From DASUZB01 sp036377075 (lineage in GTDB: Bacteria > Actinomycetota > CALGFH01): 23,605 nt of DNA. Positions 14,389-22,586 of this stretch are shown one piece after another (the first letter of the stretch is position 1; each line of letters begins with the position of its first letter). Position numbers and translations under genes: made by a program. Below the pieces are notes generated by a model. It was given only the letters and a program-made list of their open reading frames with translations, was not told where the DNA came from and ran no database searches. The stretch spans positions 1 to 23,605 of the forward strand of contig DASUZB010000161.1 in assembly GCA_036377075.1 (NCBI GenBank), given 5' to 3'.

Positions 14389-15624
14389 TCAGCGCCCCTC
14401 GCCCTGCTGCTGCGCCAGGCGCAGCGCGTCCAGGGCGGCGAGCAGCTCGGCCGCGGCCCTGGGGTCGTCGAGGGAGCGGCCGGTGTGCTCCTGCAACCGG
14501 CGCAGCCGGTAGCGCACGGTGTTGGGATGGCAGTAGATCCGCCTGCCGGCCTCGTCCGCGGAGCCGCCAGCGTCGAACCAGGCCTGCAGGGTGCCCAACA
14601 GCGTCGTGCGGTCCTGGGCGGGCAGGTCGAGGACCGGTCCCAGCACCGCGCGTGCCAGCTCCCCGGCCGCGTCGGGCGCGGCGGCGGCGAGCACGCGAAG
14701 CGGCGTCTCCTCGAACTGGGCGACCGCGGGGGTCCCGCTGGGAAGGCTGCCGAGGACCAGCCGCGCGTAGTGCAGCGCGCGCGGGGTGTCGCCGAGCGCG
14801 TGGTACACGGGGCTGACGCCGGCGCGGGCCTGGACGCCGCGGCGCAGCAACTCGAGCAGGACGGGGTGCGCGTCGGGGTGGCGCAGCGACGCCACGCCCG
14901 CCTGCACGTCGGGCTGCAGCCGCCAGGCTGAGCCGATCCCGCGGGCGGCCAGGAGCGCCTCGGCGTCCGGGAGCCCCTCCCGGGCCAGCGCCGGCGCCTC
15001 GACGGCCACCACCACGAACACGCCCTCCCAGGGCAGCCTGAGCAGCTTCGCCGCCTCCCACAGGGTGTCCCGGTCCGGGAGGCCACCGGCGAACAGCGCC
15101 TCCACCAGCGCGGCACGCTCCCGCGCCCCGGCGAGCAGCAGCTCGCCGGCGGCCTCCCGGTAGGCCACGGTGAGCTCCTGGGTGTACTCGCCGATCAGCC
15201 ACCACACGCCACCGGCAGCGTCCACCAGCATCTCTGGCGGTGCCTGCCCGCCGAGGCGCGCCTCGGCGACGATCGCCCCCCAAAGCTCCGTGAAGCCGAT
15301 CCGGTAGGCGTGGAGCAGCTCGGCCAGGGGCGCGCCCTGCCGGGCGCGCTGGCGGCCGGTCTCGCGGGGGACCGACAGGTCGGGCGGCCCAGCCACGGTG
15401 AGCTGCGCGACCATCGTCGCGAGGTTGACCTGGACCGACTCCCGGAGCTCCTCGGCGCCGACGACCCCGCCGTCACGGTAGAAGTCGAACTCGGCACGGA
15501 TCCGCTCGACGACCCGGTCCACCAGGTCGGGCAGGCGCGCCTTGACCGCCTCGGCGACGCCGGCGACCTCCGGGGCGAGGATCGCGCGCGGGCGGTGCCC
15601 GCGGTCACGGCCGGGCGCGCTCAT
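14389..15624 (-). CDS. PucR/CdaR-type transcriptional regulator
   Basis: A 411-residue regulator. The N-terminal half resembles the RsbT-co-antagonist/RsbRD-type helical domain often found before PucR modules (AVKARLPDLVDRVVERIRAE...LAELLHAYRIGFTELWGAI...YREAAGELL). A GGDEF-like/CdaR middle region follows, and the C-terminal helix-turn-helix is characteristic of the family: TLQAWFDAGGSADEAGRRIY, then CHPNTVRYRLRRLQEHTGRS. Such proteins sense small molecules and activate nearby catabolic or biosynthetic genes. It is co-directional with the ligase-phaC-phaZ-dehydrogenase operon, 137 bases upstream of the ligase start, so it is the obvious candidate regulator of that operon. ATG 15624 gives a sensible N-terminus but has a weak ribosome-binding site; the frame is open to 15747. 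Confidence 0.88.
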   Translation of the reverse strand: MSAPGRDRGHRPRAILAPEVAGVAEAVKARLPDLVDRVVERIRAEFDFYRDGGVVGAEELRESVQVNLATMVAQLTVAGPPDLSVPRETGRQRARQGAPLAELLHAYRIGFTELWGAIVAEARLGGQAPPEMLVDAAGGVWWLIGEYTQELTVAYREAAGELLLAGARERAALVEALFAGGLPDRDTLWEAAKLLRLPWEGVFVVVAVEAPALAREGLPDAEALLAARGIGSAWRLQPDVQAGVASLRHPDAHPVLLELLRRGVQARAGVSPVYHALGDTPRALHYARLVLGSLPSGTPAVAQFEETPLRVLAAAAPDAAGELARAVLGPVLDLPAQDRTTLLGTLQAWFDAGGSADEAGRRIYCHPNTVRYRLRRLQEHTGRSLDDPRAAAELLAALDALRLAQQQGEGR

Positions 15625-15714
15625 CGCGGGGACCGGTGGCGAGGTCGGCCACGCTCGAGCGACGACCCGGCCACCAGCCACTGGCGACCGCGAACGACAT
15701 CGATCACGGCAGCA

Positions 15715-15747
15715 GTGTCTCCCACCGCGCCAGGCCTGACCAGACAC
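15715..15747. promoter_or_regulatory. Inverted repeat between GH15 and regulator genes
   Basis: GTGTCT (15715-15720) and AGACAC (15742-15747) flank a smaller palindrome CAGGCCTG (15731-15738). The element lies just past the GH15 stop and 91-123 bases before the regulator ATG, in minus-strand order. It may be an operator or promoter-proximal site of the regulator gene, or a weak terminator of the GH15 gene; it has no T-run. Confidence 0.3.
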
Positions 15748-15757
15748 CCCTCACTAC

Positions 15758-17572
15758 CTAGCTCGCGGGCGTCGGCGTCGGCGTGCGCGGCGGTGGCGTG
15801 GATCGCGTGCCCATCCGCTCGCCGCTGAGGAGCCTCGCGGCGTCGATGAGGGCCAAGTGGGTGAAGGCCTGGGGGAAGTTGCCGACCTGCCGCTTGCGGG
15901 CCACGTCGTACTCCTCGGCGTACAACCCAAGGTCGTTGCGCAGGGCGAGCAGCCGCTCGAACAGCTCGCGCGCCTCGCCCTCACGGCCGTTGAGCACGAG
16001 CGCGTCGACCAGCCAGAAGGAGCAGGCGAGGAACTGGCCCTCGCTGCCCGACAGGCCATCATCGGTCGCGTCGGTCGAGTAGCGCGAGATGAAGCCGTCG
16101 TGGCCGAGCTCGCCGCGGACCGCGTCGATGGTCCCCGTGAAGCGGTCGTCGGTCGGTGGCAGCAGGCCAAGCAGCCCGACCATCAGCGCGCCGGCGTCAA
16201 GCGCCCCGGAACCGTAGGACTGCGTGAACGTGTTGCGCCGCGGGTCGTAGGCCTTCTCCAGGATCTCGTCGTGGATCTCGGCCCGGATCCGCCTCCAGCG
16301 CTCCAGCGGCCCCTCCAGCCCGAAGTGCTCGGCCAGCGCGACGGCACGGTCGAACGCGAACCAGGCCATCAGCTTGGACTGGGTGTAGTGCCGCCGGGGC
16401 CCGCGGGCCTCCCACATGCCGTCGTCAGGCTCGCGCCAGACCGTCTCCAGGTAGTCCATCAGCCTGCGCAGCCGGCTCCAGCGGCCCGCGGATAGCCGGC
16501 CGAGCGCCATCGCCACCGCCCAGCCAACGCCGACGACCTCACCGTACACGTCGAGCTGGAACTGGCCCGCCGCCGCGTTGCCGACCCGGACCGGCTTGGA
16601 GCCCTCGTAGCCCGGCAGCCAACCGACCTCGTACTCCTCCAGCCGCCGCTCGCCGGCGACGCCGTACATGATCTGCATCTGTTCGGGATGACCGGCCGTC
16701 GCCCGGAACACGCAGTCGCTGAACGCCATCGCCTCCTCGGTGTAGCCACCGGCCAGCAGCGCGTTGAGGGTCAGTACCGAGTCGCGCAGCCAGGTGTAGC
16801 GGTAGTCCCAGTTGCGCTCGCCGCCGAGGTCCTCCGGCAGCGAGGTGGTGGGCGCGGCCACGACCGCGCCGGTGACCTGGTCGGTGAGGCCCTTGAGCAC
16901 GACCAACGACCGCACCACCTCGTCGCGGTACTCGCCCCGGTAGGTGCAGCGGCCCGACCAGTCGCGCCACCACGCCTCGGTACGGGCCAGCGCCGACCGT
17001 GCGTCCTCGGCCCGCGGAGGGCGCTCGTAGGACGGAAACCAGCTCAAGGCGAACCCCTCGCTCGCGCCCTCGGCGATGGTGAACTCCGCCACCGTGGTGA
17101 GCTGCTCGCCACGCAGGTCAACCGGCGTGCTCAGGTGTACCGCGTCCGGCCCGGCCTGGGCGACGATCCCGTCGGGGACGCGCTGCACCCACGGCACCAC
17201 CAAGCCGTACCCGAACCGGATGACCAGCTGCATGCGCACCGGGACGCGGCCACGCAAGCCCTGCACGATGCGCATGAGCTGCGGCGCGCCGCCGTCGCGC
17301 AGCGGCATGAAGTCGACGAGCCGCACCGCACCCTCGGCGGTCTCCAAGTCGGTCTCCAGGATCAGCGTGCCCTCGCGGTAGCGGCGCGTCGCGCCCGTGA
17401 CCACGCCAGCGGGAGCGATCAGCCAGCGACCGTGCCCCTCCTCGCCCAGCAGCGCGGCAAAGCACGCTGCGGAGTCGAAGCGGGGCAGGCAGAGCCAGTC
17501 CACCGAGCCGTTGCGCCCAACCAGGGCGGACGTCTGCAGGTCACCGATCAGCGCGTAATCCTCGATCTTCAT
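15758..17572 (-). CDS. GH15-family glycoside hydrolase (trehalase/glucoamylase-like)
   Basis: A 604-residue protein with the actinobacterial GH15 layout: an N-terminal beta domain beginning MKIEDYALIGDLQTSALVG with NGSVDWLCLPRFDS, then an (alpha/alpha)6 barrel beginning near ERNWDYRYTWLRDS. The putative general acid is E388 in MWEARG and the general base E511 in GSEGQFLACSFWL. RKRQVGNFPQAFTHLALI closes the barrel. GH15 members of this length hydrolyse alpha-glucosides, and several actinobacterial ones are trehalases; sequence alone does not settle trehalose versus maltodextrin. No signal peptide is visible, so it is cytoplasmic. ATG 17572 follows AAGGGA by five bases. The C-terminal tail is a low-complexity stretch of about 15 residues rich in Thr and Pro (TPPPRTPTPTPAS). 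Confidence 0.92.
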   Translation of the reverse strand: MKIEDYALIGDLQTSALVGRNGSVDWLCLPRFDSAACFAALLGEEGHGRWLIAPAGVVTGATRRYREGTLILETDLETAEGAVRLVDFMPLRDGGAPQLMRIVQGLRGRVPVRMQLVIRFGYGLVVPWVQRVPDGIVAQAGPDAVHLSTPVDLRGEQLTTVAEFTIAEGASEGFALSWFPSYERPPRAEDARSALARTEAWWRDWSGRCTYRGEYRDEVVRSLVVLKGLTDQVTGAVVAAPTTSLPEDLGGERNWDYRYTWLRDSVLTLNALLAGGYTEEAMAFSDCVFRATAGHPEQMQIMYGVAGERRLEEYEVGWLPGYEGSKPVRVGNAAAGQFQLDVYGEVVGVGWAVAMALGRLSAGRWSRLRRLMDYLETVWREPDDGMWEARGPRRHYTQSKLMAWFAFDRAVALAEHFGLEGPLERWRRIRAEIHDEILEKAYDPRRNTFTQSYGSGALDAGALMVGLLGLLPPTDDRFTGTIDAVRGELGHDGFISRYSTDATDDGLSGSEGQFLACSFWLVDALVLNGREGEARELFERLLALRNDLGLYAEEYDVARKRQVGNFPQAFTHLALIDAARLLSGERMGTRSTPPPRTPTPTPAS

Positions 17573-17731
17573 AGGATCCCTTCCCTGGCCCGTTGCCACC
17601 GCTCCTGGGCGGTTCTTGAGCTCTGTCTTCGCTGATCGGCGTGTCGCAGCAGCGCCGGGTTGCTGGGGAAGGGAAGGCGATCACTCACCATCTCAAGTCG
17701 TCGGGGCGGCATCCCATCCGGCCTCGGCCGT

Positions 17732-17760
17732 CACCCGGCGCACCGCCGGTGCGCCGGGTG
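17732..17760 (-). terminator. Perfect 13-bp-stem hairpin after the HdeD-like gene
   Basis: CACCCGGCGCACC (17732-17744), a GCC loop and the exact reverse complement (17748-17760) form a very stable hairpin that ends 17 bases past the minus-strand stop of the HdeD-like gene. Its position fits a terminator for that gene cluster. No T-run follows, as is often the case in high-GC actinobacteria, so it may also act as an RNA 3'-end stabiliser. Confidence 0.6.
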
Positions 17761-17777
17761 GTGGCCTATCGGGCGGG

Positions 17778-18374
17778 TCAGCGGACCAGCTGCTCGACCC
17801 GCTTGCCGGCCTCGCGCAGGGAGAACGCGGCGAAGATCTCGTTGACCCCGTGGATGATGGCCCACACCCCGACCAGGGTCACCAGGGTCAGCAGCGACCG
17901 CTGGTAGGAGCGGATCGCCCAGACGCCGAGGGCCAGCTCGGCGACGCCGAGCAGGAGCTGGGTCCACCACCACGTCACCTTCGGGCCGGCCAGCGCGGCG
18001 ACCAGGTGCATGCCGCCGAAGAAGATCAGGTACCAGGCCACGAAGACCGACACGACGTACAGCGTGATCCCGGGCCACACGAAGGTGACGATCCCGGCGG
18101 CCACCCCCAGGATCCCCGCCACGACGAACAGCCAGCGCCAGCCCTGGACCCGGGTGGCCACCGCGAGCTGGGTGGCACCGCCGAGCAGGAACGCCACCCC
18201 TACCAGCGCGGCCACCGCCGCCAGGCTGCCCACCCGGTAGGACAGCACGAACATGCCGAACCAGGTCCACAGCACCCCCATGATCAGGAACCACCACCAG
18301 ACCGCCCGCAGGTCCCGCACGCCCGCCCGGACCGTCTCCCGCAGTGGGCTCGAAGGTGTCGCGTCGCTCGTCAT
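17778..18374 (-). CDS. HdeD/DUF308-family membrane protein
   Basis: 198 residues with six hydrophobic helices in three similar pairs, the DUF308/HdeD pattern: VWWWFLIMGVLWTWFGMFVL, SLAAVAALVGVAFLLGGATQ, WRWLFVVAGILGVAAGIVTF, LYVVSVFVAWYLIFFGGMHL, WWTQLLLGVAELALGVWAIR and LLTLVTLVGVWAIIHGVNEI. Each second helix of a pair ends in the glycine-rich turn typical of the family. HdeD of Escherichia coli is linked to acid resistance, but the actinobacterial homologues have no settled role. ATG 18374 lies five bases after GGGAGG. It is third in an apparent minus-strand operon after the two coiled-coil paralogues (65-base gap) and ends before a strong hairpin. Confidence 0.9.
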   Translation of the reverse strand: MTSDATPSSPLRETVRAGVRDLRAVWWWFLIMGVLWTWFGMFVLSYRVGSLAAVAALVGVAFLLGGATQLAVATRVQGWRWLFVVAGILGVAAGIVTFVWPGITLYVVSVFVAWYLIFFGGMHLVAALAGPKVTWWWTQLLLGVAELALGVWAIRSYQRSLLTLVTLVGVWAIIHGVNEIFAAFSLREAGKRVEQLVR

Positions 18375-18439
18375 GGCAGCCTCCCTTGCCGCTCAACGCC
18401 GCTTGCTGGTCTTTCCCATTGCGTTGGCCTGGCCGTCGG

Positions 18440-18868
18440 TCAGGTGCCGGCGGCGATCGCGTCGGCGTCGGCGCGGGCCAAGGTGGCGTCCAGGACGGCG
18501 TACTCGGCCTCCTCCACGGCGGCGACGGCGAAGGAGATCGCGTCGGCGGCGTCGTCCTCGGCGTACTCCGCGCGCCGCTCGGCGCGCTTGGCGTCGCGCT
18601 CGGCGTGCTTCTGCTCGACTTGCGCGCGCAGGGTGCTCACGTGGTCCTTCCAGCGGTCCTGGATCTCGCTCCACCGGTCGGAGGCGTCCTGGGCCGCGGC
18701 GGCGGCCCGGTCGCCCAGCTGGTTGGCGCGCTGCTCGGCGTTGGTGCGGGCCTGGTCGACCCGGGCGGCCAGCGCCTCGCGGGTCTCGGCCCGGGCCGCG
18801 TCCGCGGCATCCTCGGCGGCCTTGGCACGCCGGGACAGCTCGGCCAGCTGCTCGGACAAGCGGGCCAT
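18440..18868 (-). CDS. Alanine-rich coiled-coil protein, paralogue B
   Basis: 142 residues, almost entirely helical and made of Ala, Glu, Arg and Asp: MARLSEQLAELSRRAKAAED, a long heptad region (ALAARVDQARTNAEQRANQL), then YAEDDAADAISFAVAAVEEA and EYAVLDATLARADADAIA. No signal peptide or catalytic motif. It is the tandem paralogue of the next gene upstream: the C-terminal block EDDAA-AI--A---V--A--AVLDA--ARA-AD is shared and the lengths differ by one residue. Function unknown; similar alanine-rich proteins are common in actinobacteria. ATG 18868 has GGGAG about eight bases upstream. It sits 44 bases after paralogue A and 65 bases before the HdeD-like gene, which suggests one transcript. Confidence 0.85.
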   Translation of the reverse strand: MARLSEQLAELSRRAKAAEDAADAARAETREALAARVDQARTNAEQRANQLGDRAAAAAQDASDRWSEIQDRWKDHVSTLRAQVEQKHAERDAKRAERRAEYAEDDAADAISFAVAAVEEAEYAVLDATLARADADAIAAGT

Positions 18869-18912
18869 GGTGCTCACTCCCTTCCTTCTGCTCGTCCAGG
18901 TGCAGGCGAGGA

Positions 18913-19344
18913 CTAGGCGCCCGCCGGCTTGGCGAGCTCGTCGGCGTAGGCGCGGGCGTCGATCGCGTCCAGCACCGCCAGCCGGGCGTTGTCGACCGTC
19001 CACGAGGCGTAGTCGATGGCGGCGGCGGCGTCGTCCTCGGCCCAGGCCGCGTCGTCGGCGGCCAGGTTGGCGTCGATCTGGTCGGCCCGCTTGTCGATCC
19101 GGGCCTGGAGGTCGTCCATCCTGGCGGCGGCGTCGACCTTCATCTGGGCCCACTTGCTGCGGGCGCTGGCCGCGGCCGCGCTCGCGTCCTGGCGGGCGTC
19201 CTTGGCGGCCAGGTCCACGTCCACCTTGGCCTGGTCGATGCGCTGGCGCAGCCGGTCACGGGACTCAGAAGCGGCCGCCTGGGCCGCCTGCTTGGCCTCG
19301 GCGGCGCGCTGCTGGAGCTGGTCGAGTTGGGCGGAGAAGTCCAT
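18913..19344 (-). CDS. Alanine-rich coiled-coil protein, paralogue A
   Basis: 143 residues: MDFSAQLDQLQQRAAEAKQA, heptads through RQRIDQAKVDVDLAAKDARQ and KWAQMKVDAAARMDDLQARI, then EDDAAAAIDYASWTVDNARL and AVLDAIDARAYADELA. It is predicted to be a long helical rod, probably oligomeric and cytoplasmic. The C-terminal module matches paralogue B. I know of no assigned function for this type. ATG 19344 follows AGGAGG by four bases, so it is well expressed if transcribed; the longer frame to 19389 adds an arginine-rich piece and is rejected. First gene of the apparent three-gene operon with paralogue B and the HdeD-like membrane protein. A link to envelope stress is a guess from that neighbour. 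Confidence 0.87.
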   Translation of the reverse strand: MDFSAQLDQLQQRAAEAKQAAQAAASESRDRLRQRIDQAKVDVDLAAKDARQDASAAAASARSKWAQMKVDAAARMDDLQARIDKRADQIDANLAADDAAWAEDDAAAAIDYASWTVDNARLAVLDAIDARAYADELAKPAGA

Positions 19345-19778
19345 GCTTCCTCCTCGCTGCGGGTCGCTTGCCCGTCTTGCTGCTACCACACCCTCATCGC
19401 TGTTCAGTGTCGCGGTTGGGGCGACCCGTCGCGCCTGTCAACACCCTGGGGGGTCCACGGGTCGACCCACTGGGGCACCTTCGACGCGATCGGCACGGAT
19501 GCGTTCGGGGAACGCCCGCGGCGAAGCTTGTCGCCACCAGCGAGAAGGTGCGCAAGCGCAGCCCCGGTGCGCGGCCCGGGTGCACACTGGTCGGGGTCGG
19601 ACTCCCTGGCCACTCGCGGCGGCAGGGTCTCGACGCGCTCTTGCGCACTCGGCACCCTGGCGCGGTGTCGCCTCGGTCGCGCGAGCTGCGACTCGTCCTC
19701 GTTCAGGTGTCGGGGGTCGAGCCGCGCGTGGTCCCGGCGTGCCCATGGAAGGCCGGTCGGCGCCCCGCTCGCGCTCGT
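19345..19778. other. Intergenic region with a 10-bp palindrome
   Basis: About 430 bases between the LAL regulator stop and paralogue A. No frame here looks coding on either strand. GGGTCGACCC (19459-19468) is a perfect palindrome, extended imperfectly by CCAC on the left and ACTGG on the right. It lies about 115 bases before the paralogue A start. A TTGACA hexamer lies in minus sense just downstream of it, but I find no matching -10 box. This is the likely promoter region of the coiled-coil/HdeD operon. Confidence 0.4.
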
Positions 19779-22547
19779 CTAGGCGGACGAGGAGCCCGCC
19801 GCCCGCACGGACGCTGCCCAAAGCTCTCGACGAGAGCTGATTCCGAGCTTCATGTACACCTTGCGGAGATGCCATTCGACGGTGCGGGAGCTCAGGAAGA
19901 GCTGAGCCCCGATCTCCGGGTTGGAGAGGCCGTCGCGTGTGAGTCGGACAATCTGCTCCTCCTGCGCAGTGAGCACCTTGCGCGTCTCAGCGCTGCGCTT
20001 CCGGACCGTCCCGCCGGTCGCGACCAACTCTCGGCGCGTGCGCTCGGCGAACGCCTCCATTCCAATGGCGGCGAACATGTGGTGCGCCGTACGAAGCTGC
20101 TCGCGCGCGTCACTTCGTCGCCCCTCGCGCCGCAGCCACTCCCCGTAGAGCAGATGCGCGCGGGCGAGCTCGGGACGTAGCCCGGTCCGGCCGAACCGCT
20201 GGATTGCCTCCCGATAGAGGAGATCTGCGTTCTCGCCGTCGCTCAGCAAGGCCCTCGAGCGCACCTCCGTGCCAAGCCCCCAGTCCGTGCCGGCCGGCTG
20301 GGTCATCTGCACCAGTCGGTCGAGCGCTCTGCGCGCGACGTCGGTCTCGCCCACGCGTGCTGCCGCCTCGACGAGCTCGGGCAGCGCCCACATCTGGGGA
20401 TAGGGATCGATGTCGTTCGCGGTCACCTGGCGCGCTGCCGCCGCCGCCTCGTCGTAGCGGGCGAGGCCGTTGTAGAGGACCGCGGCCGCCCACTGCGCTA
20501 CCCTGACCGCCAGCCCCTGCCCCCGGGCGGTGGCTTGTTTGATCGTGGCCGCAATCAGCATGGAGGCGTCGGCTTCCTTCCCCTGCATCGACAAGAGCCT
20601 GAGCGCTGCGAAAGGAGGGAGCTGGCTCCCGGTCGCCGCTGCCACGGTGTCGCTTTCCGCAATGAGGAGGCGGGCGCCTGCCAGGTCTCCATTCCACACC
20701 TTGTCCAGCGCCAACGAGGAGAGGTAGACCGGCAGCTCCACAAGCGCACCGGCGCCCCGAACGATCTTGGCCTGGCGCTCGAAGATCGCGGTCGAGCCGT
20801 CGGAGTCCCAGGTCGCATTGCTGGCCATCGGGGCTATCCACCCCCACCGCAGGACGTCCTCTTCGGGCATCTGCGCCACCGCGCTCGCCGCCCGCTGCAA
20901 GATCGGTGTCGCGACGGCGCGTCCGTCCGTGTGCATCCGTGCGAGCCCTTCCAGCAGGAGGCTCTTGGCATCCGGGGCTCCCTGGGGCGGAGGAAGGTCT
21001 TCGATGGCTCGGCAGATGTCGAGGAAGACGGCCGCCTGCCCGAGATGCGCGGCAGAGTGCGCAGAACCGTACGCGGTCAGGTAGGCCCCACGAGCGAGCT
21101 CGAGGTCGAACGCTTCGAGTTGTCTCGCAGCGTCCAGGAGGAGCAGCGCAGCATCGTTGCCGTAGCCGAGGACCACGGCAACGTGGCCGCGAAGCAGCGC
21201 GGCTCGTGCGGCCTGGAACCCGTCGAGCGGGTAAGACTTCGCCATGGCCAGGAGCCGCTGCGCCGTGTCGAGCTCTCCTGCCTGAAAGCTCAACTCCGCC
21301 GCGGCGAGCGCGCGCTCCGTTCGCCGACCCGGTTCGGCTGTCAGTCCGACGGCGCGCTGCAGGAACGCGGCAGCGGCGGCGACGCCTCCGCGCGCCTGCG
21401 CGCGGCCGGCGGATCGTTCCAGCTCACCCGCGACCGCCTCGTCGGGTGCGGGGGCAGCCGCCGCCAGATGCCACGCCCGACGGTCTGGATCAACCTCCCG
21501 ATCGGTCGCCTCCGCCAGTGCGAGGTGCACCCTCCTACGCTGATCGACCGGCGCGGATCGGTAGACCGCGGAGCGAACCAGCGGATTACGGAACCGCACG
21601 GATTCCCCGATCGTGAGCAGCCCATCCGTGGCGTCAGCCGCGGCAACCGCGATCCCGAGCCGTTCGGCTGCACGCCAGACGAGCAACGGGTCGCCGACCG
21701 GCTCGGCCGCGGCGACCAGCATCAAGAGCCGCGCGGCGGCCGGAATCGCCTGAACTCGGTGCTGGAAGCTCTCCTCGAGCCGAGTCGGCAACGCCTGCCG
21801 CGGGGCGTCCAACAGGCCGAACCCACCGGCAAGCTGCTCGACCGACAACCCACGGGGCAGCTCCAGGAGCGCGAGGGGATTGCCCCGCGTCTCGGCGACG
21901 ATGCGATCGCGGACCCGCTCGTCGAGCCGGAACATGACGCCCGAACGCAGAAGCGCACGCGCGTCCCCGTTCCGGAGCCCAAGGACCTCCAGCTCCGGGA
22001 GGCCGCGAAGATCCCCGGCGGGCGTGCGCGCCGCAACGAGCAGTCCGACTGGCTCGGCGAGGAGCCGCCGTGCGACGAAGGCGAGTGTCTTGGCCGACAC
22101 CTCGTCCAGCCACTGCGCGTCGTCGACGACGCACAGGAGCGGACGCCCCTCTGCCGCCCCCGAGAGCAGCGTCAGGACCGCCAGCCCGACGAGGAATCGA
22201 TCCGGCGCCGGTCCTTCGGTCCGGCCGAACGCGACCTCGAGTGCGCCGCGCTGTGGCGGAGGGAGTTGCTCCACGGCTTCGAGCAGCGGCGCACACAGCT
22301 GGTGCAAGGACGCGAACGCGAGCTCCATCTCCGACTCGACCCCCGCGGCTTGAAGGAGCCGCAGGTCTGCTGCCGATTCAACGGCATAGTTCAGGAGCGC
22401 TGTCTTTCCGATCCCGGCCTCGCCGTGAATCAGCAGCGTCCGACTCTCGCCGGCGCGGAGCGCGGCGATGACGTCATCGAGCAGGGCGCACTCCGAACCA
22501 CGGCCCTGCAAGCTCCCCGGCCCGCGAACCGGATGGCCACCCGCCAT
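19779..22547 (-). CDS. LAL-family (large ATP-binding LuxR) transcriptional regulator
   Basis: 922 residues, typical for LAL/MalT-like regulators. The N-terminal STAND-type ATPase has Walker A GEAGIGKT (residues 42-49) and Walker B LLCVVDDAQWLD (about 135-150), followed by VGLLVAARTP and the arm region DGLLTIGESVRFRNPLVRSA. A long helical-repeat (TPR-like) middle has many ALAAAEL/AARAALLRGH units. The C-terminal LuxR helix-turn-helix reads VLTAQEEQIVRLTRDGLSNP, then EIGAQLFLSSRTVEWHLRKV. It would bind a ligand or signal through the repeats and activate transcription using ATP. ATG 22547 follows GAGG closely. The target is unknown; the nearest co-directional genes are the coiled-coil/HdeD operon 434 bases downstream. 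Base composition is slightly less GC-biased than the PHA operon. Confidence 0.93.
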   Translation of the reverse strand: MAGGHPVRGPGSLQGRGSECALLDDVIAALRAGESRTLLIHGEAGIGKTALLNYAVESAADLRLLQAAGVESEMELAFASLHQLCAPLLEAVEQLPPPQRGALEVAFGRTEGPAPDRFLVGLAVLTLLSGAAEGRPLLCVVDDAQWLDEVSAKTLAFVARRLLAEPVGLLVAARTPAGDLRGLPELEVLGLRNGDARALLRSGVMFRLDERVRDRIVAETRGNPLALLELPRGLSVEQLAGGFGLLDAPRQALPTRLEESFQHRVQAIPAAARLLMLVAAAEPVGDPLLVWRAAERLGIAVAAADATDGLLTIGESVRFRNPLVRSAVYRSAPVDQRRRVHLALAEATDREVDPDRRAWHLAAAAPAPDEAVAGELERSAGRAQARGGVAAAAAFLQRAVGLTAEPGRRTERALAAAELSFQAGELDTAQRLLAMAKSYPLDGFQAARAALLRGHVAVVLGYGNDAALLLLDAARQLEAFDLELARGAYLTAYGSAHSAAHLGQAAVFLDICRAIEDLPPPQGAPDAKSLLLEGLARMHTDGRAVATPILQRAASAVAQMPEEDVLRWGWIAPMASNATWDSDGSTAIFERQAKIVRGAGALVELPVYLSSLALDKVWNGDLAGARLLIAESDTVAAATGSQLPPFAALRLLSMQGKEADASMLIAATIKQATARGQGLAVRVAQWAAAVLYNGLARYDEAAAAARQVTANDIDPYPQMWALPELVEAAARVGETDVARRALDRLVQMTQPAGTDWGLGTEVRSRALLSDGENADLLYREAIQRFGRTGLRPELARAHLLYGEWLRREGRRSDAREQLRTAHHMFAAIGMEAFAERTRRELVATGGTVRKRSAETRKVLTAQEEQIVRLTRDGLSNPEIGAQLFLSSRTVEWHLRKVYMKLGISSRRELWAASVRAAGSSSA

Positions 22548-22556
22548 TATGCCTCG

Positions 22557-22586
22557 ATCCTAGACAAACCGGGGGCGAGGGTCTAG
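22557..22586 (-). promoter_or_regulatory. Probable promoter of the LAL gene inside an inverted repeat
   Basis: In minus sense TAGACC (22585-22580) and TAGGAT (22562-22557) are separated by 17 bases, matching an actinobacterial housekeeping -35/-10 pair. The -10 box ends nine bases before the ATG, so the message would be nearly leaderless. The arms CTAGAC (22560-22565) and GTCTAG (22581-22586) form an inverted repeat that overlaps both boxes, as an operator would. Confidence 0.5.

Noticed and set aside
17616..20180. Plus-strand open frame of 854 codons
   Set aside because: Runs antisense through four minus-strand genes; low-complexity Arg/Gly/Ala composition typical of GC-rich shadow frames.
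20535..22586. Plus-strand open frame of 683 codons
   Set aside because: Antisense of the LAL regulator, which has intact Walker and helix-turn-helix motifs.
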